57,425 nucleotides of DNA, taken from NCBI GenBank assembly GCA_015680685.1, contig MNCI01028965.1, positions 8,430 through 65,854 on the forward strand, in the 5' to 3' direction. Source of the DNA: Gnetum montanum (Eukaryota > Streptophyta > Gnetopsida > Gnetales > Gnetaceae). Under the pieces are notes generated by a model. The model did no database searches and was not told where the DNA came from. It saw only the letters and a program-made list of their open reading frames with translations. Both the position numbers and the translations under genes were made by a program. Below are positions 34,680 through 45,426 of the stretch, in pieces (the stretch's first letter is position 1; each line of letters starts with the position of its first letter).

Positions 34680-36632
34680 GCACTTTTTTATTTTACACCT
34701 TTTCATTTTTACACCTTTTTTTACATCATTTTTTATTTTACAACATCATTAGTATATTTTTTATCTTTCTTACATATTTTATAGTTTTTTTCTATATTTT
34801 ACTTTATTTGGTTTGAATTTTTCTTTTTGTTTCTAATGTTTTGATTTCCTTTTCTTTATTGCTAACAGGACACATTGATGTTGTAGTTGTTTGCTTATGT
34901 CTGGATTCTATCTTTGAATTTTGATGATTGATAACTAAGACATGGTTTCTTGTTCATGGAATAGGCAGTGAGCCCACATCATCCACCCATCCACAGAACT
35001 CTATGGCATTCCTAGTTTTGGAAATATGAGGTTTCTTTTATTAATAAGAACTTTAATGAACTTGTGAACTTGGTAGTTTCCAAACTTGGGAAAGATTAAG
35101 TAGATTAATAAGAGCGTGACTTTAAGGGGATTCAATGCTCTCTATACTTGCCCAAAATCTTGAGTGCATGAGTGTTTTTATAAATCTCTCACCGTTCCAT
35201 TGTTGACCAATAATAGGAAGTCAAGTCTTTGCATGGTGTGGTTCCCATCCAAAAATCCATAAAAACATAAAAACTACAATGGGAATCTAAAGCACATCCA
35301 TTAGAAAAAATAATGAGCTACAATAATTGGTTATGGGACTAGAAAGAAATGTTACCCATGCCTAAAGGCCCCCTCTAACTAAGACCCTTTCTCACTTCCT
35401 ACTTCTATTTTCTTCTCTTTTAGGAATAGTGATTGGTTTTTGGTAGCATTCTTGTGTCTTGAGGAGGTGGATTGGTCTTAGAGTATCAATACAAAGTCAC
35501 TGAAAGTGGTTGGTTTTGATTTGAACTAAGGATGGACTTTATTGTGTCATTTAATCGTAAAATCCACAAGGGACTTCATGTGACCATGAGATGGGACTCC
35601 ATTCCACCTTCTCTTTCATTTGCCTCTACTTCTTATAATTTATCTCATTACTAGATTTTCATGGGTTTGTTAAATGTCTTAGTTTGATATGTTAAAATTC
35701 TTAGGTAGATTATTCCGTATTAGGTCCTTAACCTTCCATAATCATTAATCACTCTTAGGGTCCATGAACTCCTTGGTTTGAGGATATGCAAGGGAAAAAT
35801 GGCATGAGCCTACTATGGGAAGTATCCACTTGCATTTCCCTTAGTTTGGTTAGTTAAGTTCCTTATCCTTAGGCATTTTTGTGATCAAATTCTTTATGCA
35901 TCTCATTAGTGGCATCCAACTGTGCGCTTCTTAATGGCATTTCTCCAACAATAAAAACCTTATTCTCCTAGTCAAAACTCCAATTTTATGAATAATAAAG
36001 CCCTCTTCAAGCATTTCCATCATGTTCTTAACTTTTTTGGCTTTTCAAGGACCCCAATTTCATGTTGAAACTCCTTCTATTTTTTGAATTTTGAAAAGTA
36101 AAAAATTTTCTCTATAGGCTTTGATGATGGGACCCCATCAACCGAGTGGATGCATCAACAAGACCCTGTTGATGTAGCATAAAAAGTTTATAAATACACG
36201 TCCACACTTACTAATTTTTCACATTTATGCTTAAATGAGGAGAAATTTTTTGAATTTTTTTAGAGCGCAAAACCTTCCAAGAGCCATAACTTCCAAATTT
36301 TTTGTTCGATTAACTCCATTTTTTAGTTTGGTAGCTACTGGAGGTAAGCTATTTGTCATGGGAACCATAAAACTTAGGTTTTTGAAGGAAATTTTTTTGA
36401 TATTTTTCTAACTTTCATAAAGGTTTAACCAATAAATTAACATTAAAATATTAATTTGAAGAAGTTAAATCCTTCAAACAAACTCCAGTAACATTATAAA
36501 TAAAATAATATTAAAATAATGAATCTACCATGATCATAACTTAGCCAAAGTGTAACTATCCAACAAGATAAGGTACCTAAATGCTACAAGTTACATATTA
36601 CATGCTAATCCTTGGTTATGTTATGACCACAG
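34680..36632 (+). other. A3 conserved non-coding spacer
   Basis: About 2 kb with no coding signal between integrase and the 3' ORF. It shares the order of blocks with A4 43600-45426 (for example TTGAGGATATGCAAGG, GAGCCTACTATGGG, CACTTGCAT, and later AGCGCAAAACCTTCC..AGCCATAACTTCC) and with A1 and A2. It starts T-rich and ends with CTAATCCTTGGTTATG just before the 3' ORF. Confidence 0.75.
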
Positions 36633-39500
36633 ATGGAACCTAAGGGAAAGCATGTGCAAGAAAGAGGATGATCCCAACAAAGGGACAAATGACTAAGAAT
36701 CGGAAAGGGCCAAGAATGGCCCAAGGAACATGCAATTGAAACCCATGCAATAAGACCCCTTTAGGAGGAGTCTGAAGTGGATTTTTTTTGATAGATTCTT
36801 GAAGTAGTCATGACTGAATAGTCACATTGAGATGAAGTACCAAAGCCAAGATTGAACCTTAAGGTCACCTTGATAGAGGCATGGCTCAAGCAGATCGCAT
36901 CCAAGGAGGTTTAGAAATCCATGCTTCAAGAGTTGAACTTTGGATCCTTCTTAGAGTTTGCTCCTCCAAAAGTTAAAGCTCAATTGTAGAACTATACCAT
37001 GTGGCCCACCATCACTTCTAGTAGGGAGTGGTACATGAAAGATACATACATTTTCTAGTATAATTGACGTGCCAATTCAGTGGTCAAAATCAAGGACCTT
37101 TCTATGTCCTACTCAATGAAAGTAATCTCTGAGGCCCTTAGGTTTCCTAAAAATGGGACCAACTTGTAGAAATTCTGATGTAGGTGTATCTAAGAATTAA
37201 GAAAGAATGGATGTAGTGGTGTTATAGAGTGGACTGTAAGGAGTTTGGTGCATTCACCATGGCAAAACATGCATACTTTAAAATTGCAACCTTTCACCAC
37301 AATCACAGCTTTCTCTGCCTAGGCATGTGCTACTCTAAATAGTAGATTCCATGTCAACCTTCCACAACTGATCTATCTTGAGATAGAAAAAAACTTCAAG
37401 GAGAATGAATGTGGAAGAAAGGAACTCCCCTTTCTATGCCTCATCAGAAACTTATGCAAGAGAGGAGGCATAACCTGATACACAAATGATGCTATTTGAT
37501 GTGCTCTAGCTACCTCTTGGGAAAAAATGATAAAGGAAAAAGTACCTGCAAAGGTGATCCAAAAAGAGAAGCAGCAACCACCACCTCCACCATCCATTTA
37601 TGAGATAATGTTGGAGTCTCTAACTACCCTTGAGTGCATGTATGAACTCCAATAGTAGCTCTTGCAATAGCAACATAGCAAGTAGGAACGAGTGGTGATG
37701 AGCCATTTGTGCACAAACTAGCCATAAGCCACCTTAACGAAGTGGCCTGAAGCTTAAGCTAGATAAAGGATTGGATGCTAATTTTCTCAGCCTAATGCAT
37801 GCATGTGCCAACAAGGTTGAATCTAAGTGCTCGAGAGGTAATGATATCCCTCTCCCAATAGCAACAATTCCTAGACATCTCTAGGAATGCTATTGCTTTT
37901 TCAGTGCATTTGGAGGAGGGTGAGGGGATAATTGTCCTAGTGATACAACACCATGGGTAAGAGATGGTGGCTGAAGTGGTTGTTGATAAAGTGGCTAAAG
38001 CACTTAATGCACCTATGGTATTTGTACCAGATGTTTTTGCACTTAGAGATGTGCAAACATCCGTAGGAATCATTAGAGATAGATTGAGCGCAACCCAACA
38101 TGAGAAATTGTTAGACTAACTAGTGGAAACTGGGTAACTAATTCTAAATGTCTTTAGCCTTTTGAATACCATCATTAAAACCTAGTTGAAGATGCTTGAG
38201 GCAAGGGAAAAATGAATTATCATGGAAGAACAACTTGAAATAACTTGAGCTGAAAACCAACACTTGGCTATGAAAGTTGCCAAATTAAGAGCCTGCCTTG
38301 TTGATCCCATGCTGCGTAACTAAGTAATCATGTGAGATGAAGCTTTTCAACAACTCCAACTGAGACTTAAAGAGATTGAGAATGCCAAGGAGTCAATATT
38401 TTTTGACTAGTCCTTAGGAAATGCCACAATGCACAACATCTAGAAGGACTTAGTTCAAACTTGCAGGAAAAATGAGGCCTTGACCAAAGAAAATCATCAC
38501 TTGTGGAATGTTGATGCATAGAAGCAATAGATGTCAAAATTTATTCATTGATAGTAGGAGTAGCTAGCTAGGGTGAACATAGAATTGAGAAGAGTTGCAA
38601 CAAAACATAAAAACCTCTTAATGGAGGAAGTTTATGCCTTGTTCTAGAAATTTACAATCAAGATTGTTGCTTGGAAAAATGAGACCCTTAAGTTCAAAAG
38701 GGTTAAAAATCACTATAAGGACCAAGTAGAATTGCAAAAAGAAATTAGTAAGAAGCATATTTAATTGACAAAGGAAAAGGTAAATGAGACCATCTAGTAG
38801 GTCCAGCAAGGAGGTAATGCCTAGTAGCCTATCTTTGATGGGATAAATGCATACAATAAGGCTAAAATATACATGAAGGAGCTATAGATCAAGGAAATGA
38901 AGGAAAACATGAAGCTTGCCAACCTCAAATATGCAAACCTAGTGATGTTGACTACCAAAAGGCTATGTTTAGAATTGGAGAAACAAGTGGCCATCTCATA
39001 CTTGTTGTATGAGGTAGAGTTTAAGCATCATAAAGAGTCTAAGAAAAAGCTTAATATTGCAAATGAGAAACTTGAGGTTCTCAAGGAAAAGTTCACTAAT
39101 AAGAGATCAACTACTGAGAACCTGGCTGAGAGAATGAATGACTACCAGGAGTTGTAGAATGCACTCAGGGAATTTGACATTGAACACAAACACTATGTTG
39201 CTTGGTTCATTAACGTGAATGAGCTATTCTTGACAATGCCTTGTTTGTGGGATATTCCCATTTTGATCCACATTGGTGAAGTAGCATGGACTATGAATGA
39301 TCCCTTAAGTAAGAAGGAGAAGATGAAGGCATTATTGGATGTCTTTCATTTTCCACCTAAGGTTGTATCTATGATAGGACAATCACAACAACTACCTCAA
39401 CAATTATGTGTGCTCGAAGTAGGAGAAGGTCCTTTTGGAACCCCAAGAACATCCACTGTCTGGGACTGTCTAATTTTTCTTCATCATCTTCCATCCATAT
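36633..39500 (+). pseudogene. A3 3' ORF: plant-transposon-protein-like domain plus long coiled coil, broken
   Basis: About 950 codons in the same sense as pol. The first third (to about 37500) aligns with A4 46000-46300 and carries the plant-transposon-protein type pattern (a Y-F-x-x-A block and a LCx-type cysteine block after F-P-L). A proline cluster lies near 37580. From about 38200 to 39160 the sequence is rich in Lys, Glu, Leu and Gln with heptad-like spacing, open in 38897-39157, and predicts a coiled coil. The last part (39185-39400) has AWFINVNELFLTMPCLWDI and KKEKMKALLDVFHFPPKV, conserved in A4. Many stops are TAG, often in Gln-rich runs. Function unknown; position is that of env-like or extra ORFs in Athila/Tat elements, but no signal peptide or membrane segment is seen. 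Confidence 0.7.
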
Positions 39501-39700
39501 GAAGAGTTGTGTTTTTCAGTTTTTATCTTGGTGTTCAATTTTATTATCTTGAACACCAAATTTTTTGTAATGATGGTAAATTGTACACTTTGGCACTTAG
39601 TTTTTATTGTGTTTATTTTGTGTATTTATAGTTAGTCAATAATTCCATATCTTTCCAAATTTTGTAAAGAACTTGAAGATGAGTTTCCATATAGTTAGAA
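39501..39700 (+). other. A3 tail before the missing 3' LTR
   Basis: T-rich sequence alignable with A4 48290-48496 (TTTTGTAAAGAACTTGAAGATGAGTTT against TTTTGTAAGAAGCTC...). The homology ends near 39700, just where the 3' LTR should begin. Confidence 0.6.
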
Positions 39701-39714
39701 AAATAGTTAAACTT

Positions 39715-41433
39715 GAATCATGAAGAGATTATCACAACTCATTAAAGAGAAGAGAAAATGATGATTCCTGTGCAAGATTTTTCCCAACTTAAAGCATTAT
39801 CAGGACCATCTCATATTAAGATAGAGGAAAAGTTTGAAAATATAGAATTTGAGAAAGGATAATTAATGAGAAACTTGTTCAAGAAAGTAGTGAAACTAGA
39901 AAAAGATTTGACACAGATGAAAATCAAGGAAGAAAAGAAAAATAGGAAACAGAAACATCAAGACACTAAGTTATCAGACAATGCAGATGAGAGTGATCTT
40001 GCTATATCCAACTTCGTCAATATTGAATCTAATAATGAGTTGTCTAGTGTCCATTACGTAAGCAACTCTTCTAACAATGGATCTAGTGATATCTCTTCTC
40101 TATGAAGTTATGAAGAAGATATATCATTAGATGAAGAGTGTAAGAATAATGAAGAAAATAAATGTAATTTGTGATCAAAAGAAAAATAACTACTTCTAGG
40201 GCTCCAAACATCATTTTTTATTCATCTACTAAGAGGAAGATTTTTGAACCAAGAAAAAGAAATAAAAATAAAATTAAGAAGATCAAGTAAAGAAAAGTAC
40301 TCAAAATCATTCTTTTAATAAATGGATGAAGAAATCAGACTTTTATAGAGATGGAGAATACAATTTGATTGAATATCTTAAACATATTAAGGACAATATT
40401 AGTATATATCAATTATTACAAATAGGATATCAACAAAGAAAGGCTTTATAGTTCATCAGAGATAAAAGGAGAGTTGAAGAGTCAAAATTAAGCTATGTGT
40501 CTAACATTGGTAAGACAACAAAAGCTAGCTATGATTGTACTCCTAACAAAGAAACTCATCCTTTTCTTTTGAAAATGAAGTTAAAGGATAAATATGTTTA
40601 CAATTGTTTGGTTGATTTTGGAGCTACCTCTGCTATTATGCCATTGTCTATATGTAAAAAGCTTGGTTTGACTCTCAAGTAGTCCAATAAAAAGATCACT
40701 TAAGTAGAAAAAAGTAGAGTAAAAATTGAGAGTCAACTACCAAATGTTCCATTAGAAATAGCTTTTGAATCTCATATAAAAAGTAGAGTGACTATTCAAG
40801 TAGAAGATATACTAGATTCGCATATACTTTTGTTAAGCAGAGGTTGAAGTAAGAATTTCTTAGGATACATATCAACAGATTACTCACATATGTGGATACC
40901 TTGGAAAGGGGATCCAAATCAAATATACATACATAGTAAACCTTCAATGATGGAAAATGTAACTTCAAATGGAAAAAACAAAGTTATTGAAACAAAAGCC
41001 TTTGAAACCAAAATTTGTGTACTTCACGAAGTTAATAACTTTAAGAAAGAGGAATATCAAGATGAGAACAACTAGGAATTATTCCTTGATAGTTCTTATA
41101 ACTCCAAAGATGTATGGGTTGGATTAGTTCTAAGGTGTAGGGGTTGTATTAATTTTAGTAAAGGATTATTTCCCAAAAATTTTCAAGGAAGTTCCTCTAT
41201 CTTTCCCTTGTATTAACAACAAGGCCAAATATAAATCTTTGGGTATTGAAATCAAAATAGCATTTGAAAAAGGGAAGGAGGTAGATTTGGATAATAATGC
41301 TACAAACGATAACATTGGGGTTAAAGAAGTGAGAAGACCAATAAAACAAAAGGAAGAGAAGAAAGATTGGGTTATAATAGAAATCAAGTATGATAGAATC
41401 CAAGACAAGAGGATTCCTAGAGGGTCATGTTGA
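39715..41433 (+). pseudogene. Fragment of a second gypsy lineage: gag end and protease
   Basis: Open 39866-40105 is a Lys/Glu-rich coil followed by an acidic Asn/Ser-rich stretch. Near 40360 comes YNLIEYLKHIKDNISIYQLL, as in the plant gypsy segment before the protease. Open 40497-40682 has YNCLVDFGATSAIMPLSICK, the retropepsin active-site strand with D-F-G-A-T. The region 40860-40960 has FLGYISTDYSHMWIPWKG followed by NQI, the usual segment after plant gypsy protease. The sequence then fades. It is not the family-A protease (that one reads LLDCSSSINLI), so this is a different element lodged where the A3 3' LTR should be. Confidence 0.75.
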
Positions 41434-41700
41434 CCACTCTCTTCCCTTCTATTGAGTACCTTATTCTATGGCTCACTTGTATAGTTTTCATTTTTGTTTC
41501 TTAGGAATGAGGTTTTTATATCACTGAACCTTAAGTTTGATGGGAATTTTCCTCTAAAAATATTTTTTGTTCTCCACTGTAAAAAGTTCACTAAAACGTT
41601 GCAACTCTAGTTAAATTTAGTTAGTATTTTTCAAGTTTCAAATGGAGCTTGCATAAATTTCCTTAAGCATTTTAAGGAAGGCAATAAGTTTGTCACATTT
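41434..41700. other. Unrecognised spacer
   Basis: No gene seen. The right edge (41672-41712, GCCATTTAATGGACCAGGCTT) is a short repeat also found at 49390-49432. Confidence 0.5.
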
Positions 41701-42410
41701 TTGGCCATTTAATGGACCAGGCTTTATGAGGTTAAATACAGAAAATTTAATAGAGTAAAAATAAATAAAAGTAATTGAAAGATACCACTTTTCTCTAAAA
41801 TTGTTTTGATTGATGGTTTAACTTTAGCTTTGAAGAGATTTTTGGGTTGTAAGAGTGTAAAAGTCCATGACTTTGTGTACTCGAGTTCTAGGAAAATTCA
41901 TCATCTTTTCAAAGGTAGATTGACTGAGAATTCTCATCAATATAAGAGGCAAAGGAATAGCAAAAACTTATCAAATATAGTTAATTCTTTTGTGCATGAA
42001 AGACAAGAGAGAAAGTTATATATTGATACTAGCACATTCAATACTATAACCTATCACAAAATTTGTTAAGTGGAGAGGTACCTCCTTCTATTGGAGGACT
42101 TGTTATGGCTCAACACATCAATCTCTCCGCCAACCAACTCTCTAGGAACATCACAATTCATACTATTAAATGGTTGAATGTAGTTAATGTTAATCTTTCC
42201 TTCAACAATTTTGATGGGAACCTGTCAAAATCCTTGGGCAATAAGCTTATACAGCAGGAGAGCATGGATCTTTCTCATAACAAGATTACGAATCCTATTT
42301 TAGAATCTTTGTCCAAGCTTACTTTTCTTCAGGTTTCAAATTTATCATTTAATAACTTTGAAGGCAGTGTCAACTATTCTGAAGGCTATCTCCAAAGATT
42401 ACAAAATTAG
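41700..42410 (+). pseudogene. LRR receptor gene fragment, copy 2
   Basis: Open 42063-42410 has LSGEVPPSIGGLVMAQHINL, NQLSRN, VNVNLSFNNFDGNL, ESMDLSHNKI and VSNLSFNNFEGS: about five LRR repeats of the plant extracellular class, ending where a receptor-like gene would pass to its membrane-side cap. Open 41806-42069 carries the basic segment KSVKVHDFVYSSSRKIHHLF also present in copy 1. This copy is better preserved than copy 1. No signal peptide, membrane segment or kinase. Confidence 0.75.
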
Positions 42411-42575
42411 TCATTCGTGCACAAATCCTATGTGATTGCAAGAAAACAAAACATGAACAAATGTAATATGATTGGGTTGAATCCCTAATTTTCTCAGCCA
42501 TCTAAAAAGTGTAAAGTTTCTAGTCCATTCCCATGAAATCCACAAGTAGCAATCATGGCATTCCATACAATCATG
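42411..42575 (-). pseudogene. PPR protein gene fragment, copy 2
   Basis: On the minus strand: VWNAMIATCGFHGNGLETL, then, after one frameshift, IQPNHITFVHVLFSCNHIGF. It matches copy 1 and ends abruptly at about 42575, well before the motifs still present in copy 1, at the junction with the transposon-protein ORF. Only about 55 codons remain. Confidence 0.75.
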
Positions 42576-43560
42576 GAATTCTATTACAATATTTTCATTA
42601 CAAATGCTATTGTTGGAGCATTTACTTTCATGGTTGGGGGTATTCTCATTGAGGTCTTTCCCCAACTTGTGAATGAAATGTTTGGAATCTCTAGTCTTGA
42701 TATTTTTTGGGTAACCATTGATTCCATGCAAGACATCTATTCTAATTGTATCATGTTCGTAGCATATGATTAATATTATAATGTATTTTTTGAGAAAGAT
42801 GTTACATTTGAAAGAGGTCATGTTGAGAGATGCCTAATGACTCCTAATTCTTCCATCTTATCTCTTACTATTTTATACAATTGTATGGTGAAAGGGGAAA
42901 GTTATAGTTATTTGTTGTCATCCCAGGCCTATGTGCTTTATTGTCTTCTCATAGGATTACCATTAGATTTGGGGCATATGCTGTATCAGGATATCTTGAA
43001 TCTGTTTGCCAAGGAAAGGATCTTTGGACATCCCTATCTCATCAACTTGTTAATCTGTCATAGGGTTGTACATATTCCAAATATGCCTTTACTCAAAGGA
43101 AATAGGAGTCTTAGTCAATATGTTGAGAAGAGGGGTCTTTCACATGTGGCTGAAATAAGACCTAACACTAGATTGCAAAAGTAGAAGAAGGAAGCATATT
43201 CATAGCTAAGAAGATCAAAACCCATGAGTGCCCAGATCAATTCATTGCTAAAAAAGCTTCTCCAACCATTTGCATGCTCTATAGGAAAGCTTGGAAGGAA
43301 CCTCTCTTACTTGCATAAGAGTTTGGATGCAACTAGCATTCCACCTCCTTCTGATGGATAGGTGTTTGAGGAAGTTGCTACTCCTCCTATTTCTAACATG
43401 AAGAGAATGTTCCTATCCCACCAAGGCATTCTAAAATAGTTGACCCTTCTCGTGCTTATGACTCAAGGATGGAGTCTGATTCAGAGCTTGAGGCACCACT
43501 AGCTCATGTCCAAGGGGTGCACCATATTCCCTTGCAGTAGCCTGAGTATCATGATCCTAC
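42576..43560 (+). pseudogene. Plant-transposon-protein-like ORF, separate from the A4 3' ORF
   Basis: Open 42837-43184 has SYLLSSQAYVLYCLLIGLPL, DLGHMLYQDILNLF and GHPYLINLLICHRVVHIP, a pattern like the putative plant transposon protein domain (PF20167-like) found in Athila/Tat-type elements, where a helix pair is followed by LPFPSLITxLC. The preceding part 42576-42773 is open and in a compatible frame. The downstream part to 43560 is Pro/Ser-rich and broken by stops. It could be the N-terminal part of a longer element ORF. It lies just before the A4 spacer. Function unknown. Confidence 0.45.
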
Positions 43561-43574
43561 ATTGCCTATTCATT

Positions 43575-45426
43575 TATTTTTTCAATCAACCTTGCTGATA
43601 TTACATTGTTTTTAATACATTTTCCATTTTCTTTAGTATTTTAGAAATTTTCTATATTTTACTTTATTTGAAATTTTCTTATAGTTCTTCCTTTTTCTTT
43701 ATTTCCATCAGGACTTTGATGCCAATTATAGCTACTAATTGATGGTGGTTTGTAACTTCATTGATTATTTGATTGCAAATGACTAGATTTCATTTTAGAA
43801 TTTTGATGTTTACTAATGGGGCACTGATTTTTTTTCATGATAATTTATAGTGAGTCCACAACATCCATCACTCCACACAACTCTATGGTGTTCCTCGTTT
43901 TGAAAAAATGAGGTTTCTTCTTAATAACAACTTATAATGGATGGGTGACCTTAGTACTTTCCAAACTTGGGATGAATTAAGTAGATGGACAAGGGTGTTA
44001 CTTCAAGGGGATTTATCACTTTTGTACCTACCTACATTTTGGGGTTGCATGATTATTTCCATGGATTGCCCACCATTCCTCCATTGACCAATAAATAGGA
44101 ACTAATGTCTTTGCATAGTGTGGTTTTTATTTGAAAAAAGAAGAAGAAGAGAAGAAAAAAGACAAAGAAGCAATGTGAAAGCACATTGCTTAGACACACT
44201 AATTGGCTACAAGCACTAGGTATGGGGCTGGAAAGACATGTGAACCATGCCTAAAGGAATCCATCTAACTAAGGCCCTCTTCAATTCCTACTTTTCTTTT
44301 CTTCTTTCTTTAGAATGGTGAGTGGTTTGTGGGGATGCTATTGTATCATGGAGTGTGGAATGGACTAATATGCCAATGCAAAGTCATTGTAAGGTGATGG
44401 TCTTAATTCAAACCAAGGGAGGAAGTTCTCTAGTCATGTTAATCACATACTCCACAAGAGACTTAATGTGACCAAAATGTGGGACTCAATTCCATACTCT
44501 CTCCCCTTCACCTATTCTTTCCATATAACATCTCATTGCCTCTTCTCATGATGGTATCAATGGATTTATTTTGAGATAGTCCTAATTCTTTGGTGGTTTG
44601 GTTCTTAAAAATCCACAACCATTAATCATCCTTGGGGTCCACAGACTCTTTGGTTTGAGGACATGCAAAGGCATTAAGGACATGAGCCTACTATGGGGAG
44701 GACCCACTTGCATACTCCTTGGTTGGGATGGTTAAGTTCCTTATCCCTTAGCCATTTTGATTTCAAAATCTATGTTTTCCATTGTGATACATCCCCTTTT
44801 ACATTCCTTGGTAATAAATCATCTCCTAAGTCTCTTTTTTAAATGTATTCCTAGCACTCTTTAAGGATTCCTCTAGACAACAATTTCATGAAAAAACTCC
44901 TTTTCCATAGTTTTAATTGTGCAAAATTTTTATTTTTCAACTACATCAATGCATCCTTGTTGATGCAACACAAAAACACTATAAATCCACATCGACACTT
45001 AGAAATTTTATCACATTTTCTTTCAAATGCCAAGGGAGTTTTTGCCATTTTTAGAGCTCAAAACCTTCTTGAGCCTATAACTTCCTAACATCTTATCCAA
45101 GTCAACTTGTTCTTTGACCCTACAATTATCAGAGGTGAGCTTTACATTGTGGGGACCACAAACCTATGGTTTTTTACATAAAATTTTTCTAACTTCCACA
45201 TGGTTTAACTATTAAAATAATATTAAATATCACTAATTCATTGAAGTTAAACCTCACCACCAAACTCAGGTAATCATTCTAATAAAATAATAATAAAATA
45301 TTATTAAAATAATCAATCTATCATGATCATAATAAGCCTAAGTGTAACTAGCTAAATGAGATAAGGTATCAAAGTATTATAAGTTATACATAAACTACTA
45401 ATCCTTGGCTATGCTTATGATCATAG
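43575..45426 (+). other. A4 conserved non-coding spacer
   Basis: Same block order as A3 34740-36632. T-rich at the start, a purine run (GAAAAAAGAAGAAGAAGAG) near 44135, later ACTATGGGGAGGACCCACTTG, ending CTAATCCTTGGCTATG just before the 3' ORF. Short open frames such as 44888-45088 are incidental. Confidence 0.75.

Larger units (their letters stand above)
27445..39700 (+). mobile_element. Family-A element A3: long Ty3/gypsy with 3' ORF, 3' LTR missing
   Basis: The most complete family-A copy here: LTR 27445-28305, primer site, gag, protease, RT, RNase H, integrase, a ~2-kb non-coding spacer, a ~950-codon 3' ORF (36633-39500), and a tail that aligns with the sequence upstream of the A4 3' LTR. 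The 3' LTR expected near 39700 is replaced by another gypsy fragment. About 12.3 kb, so the intact element would have been about 13 kb. All ORFs are heavily broken, mostly by TAG. Confidence 0.85.

Noticed and set aside
37792-38073. Minus-strand Ser/Thr-rich ORF
   Set aside because: It is antisense to the conserved 3' ORF of A3, which explains its composition.
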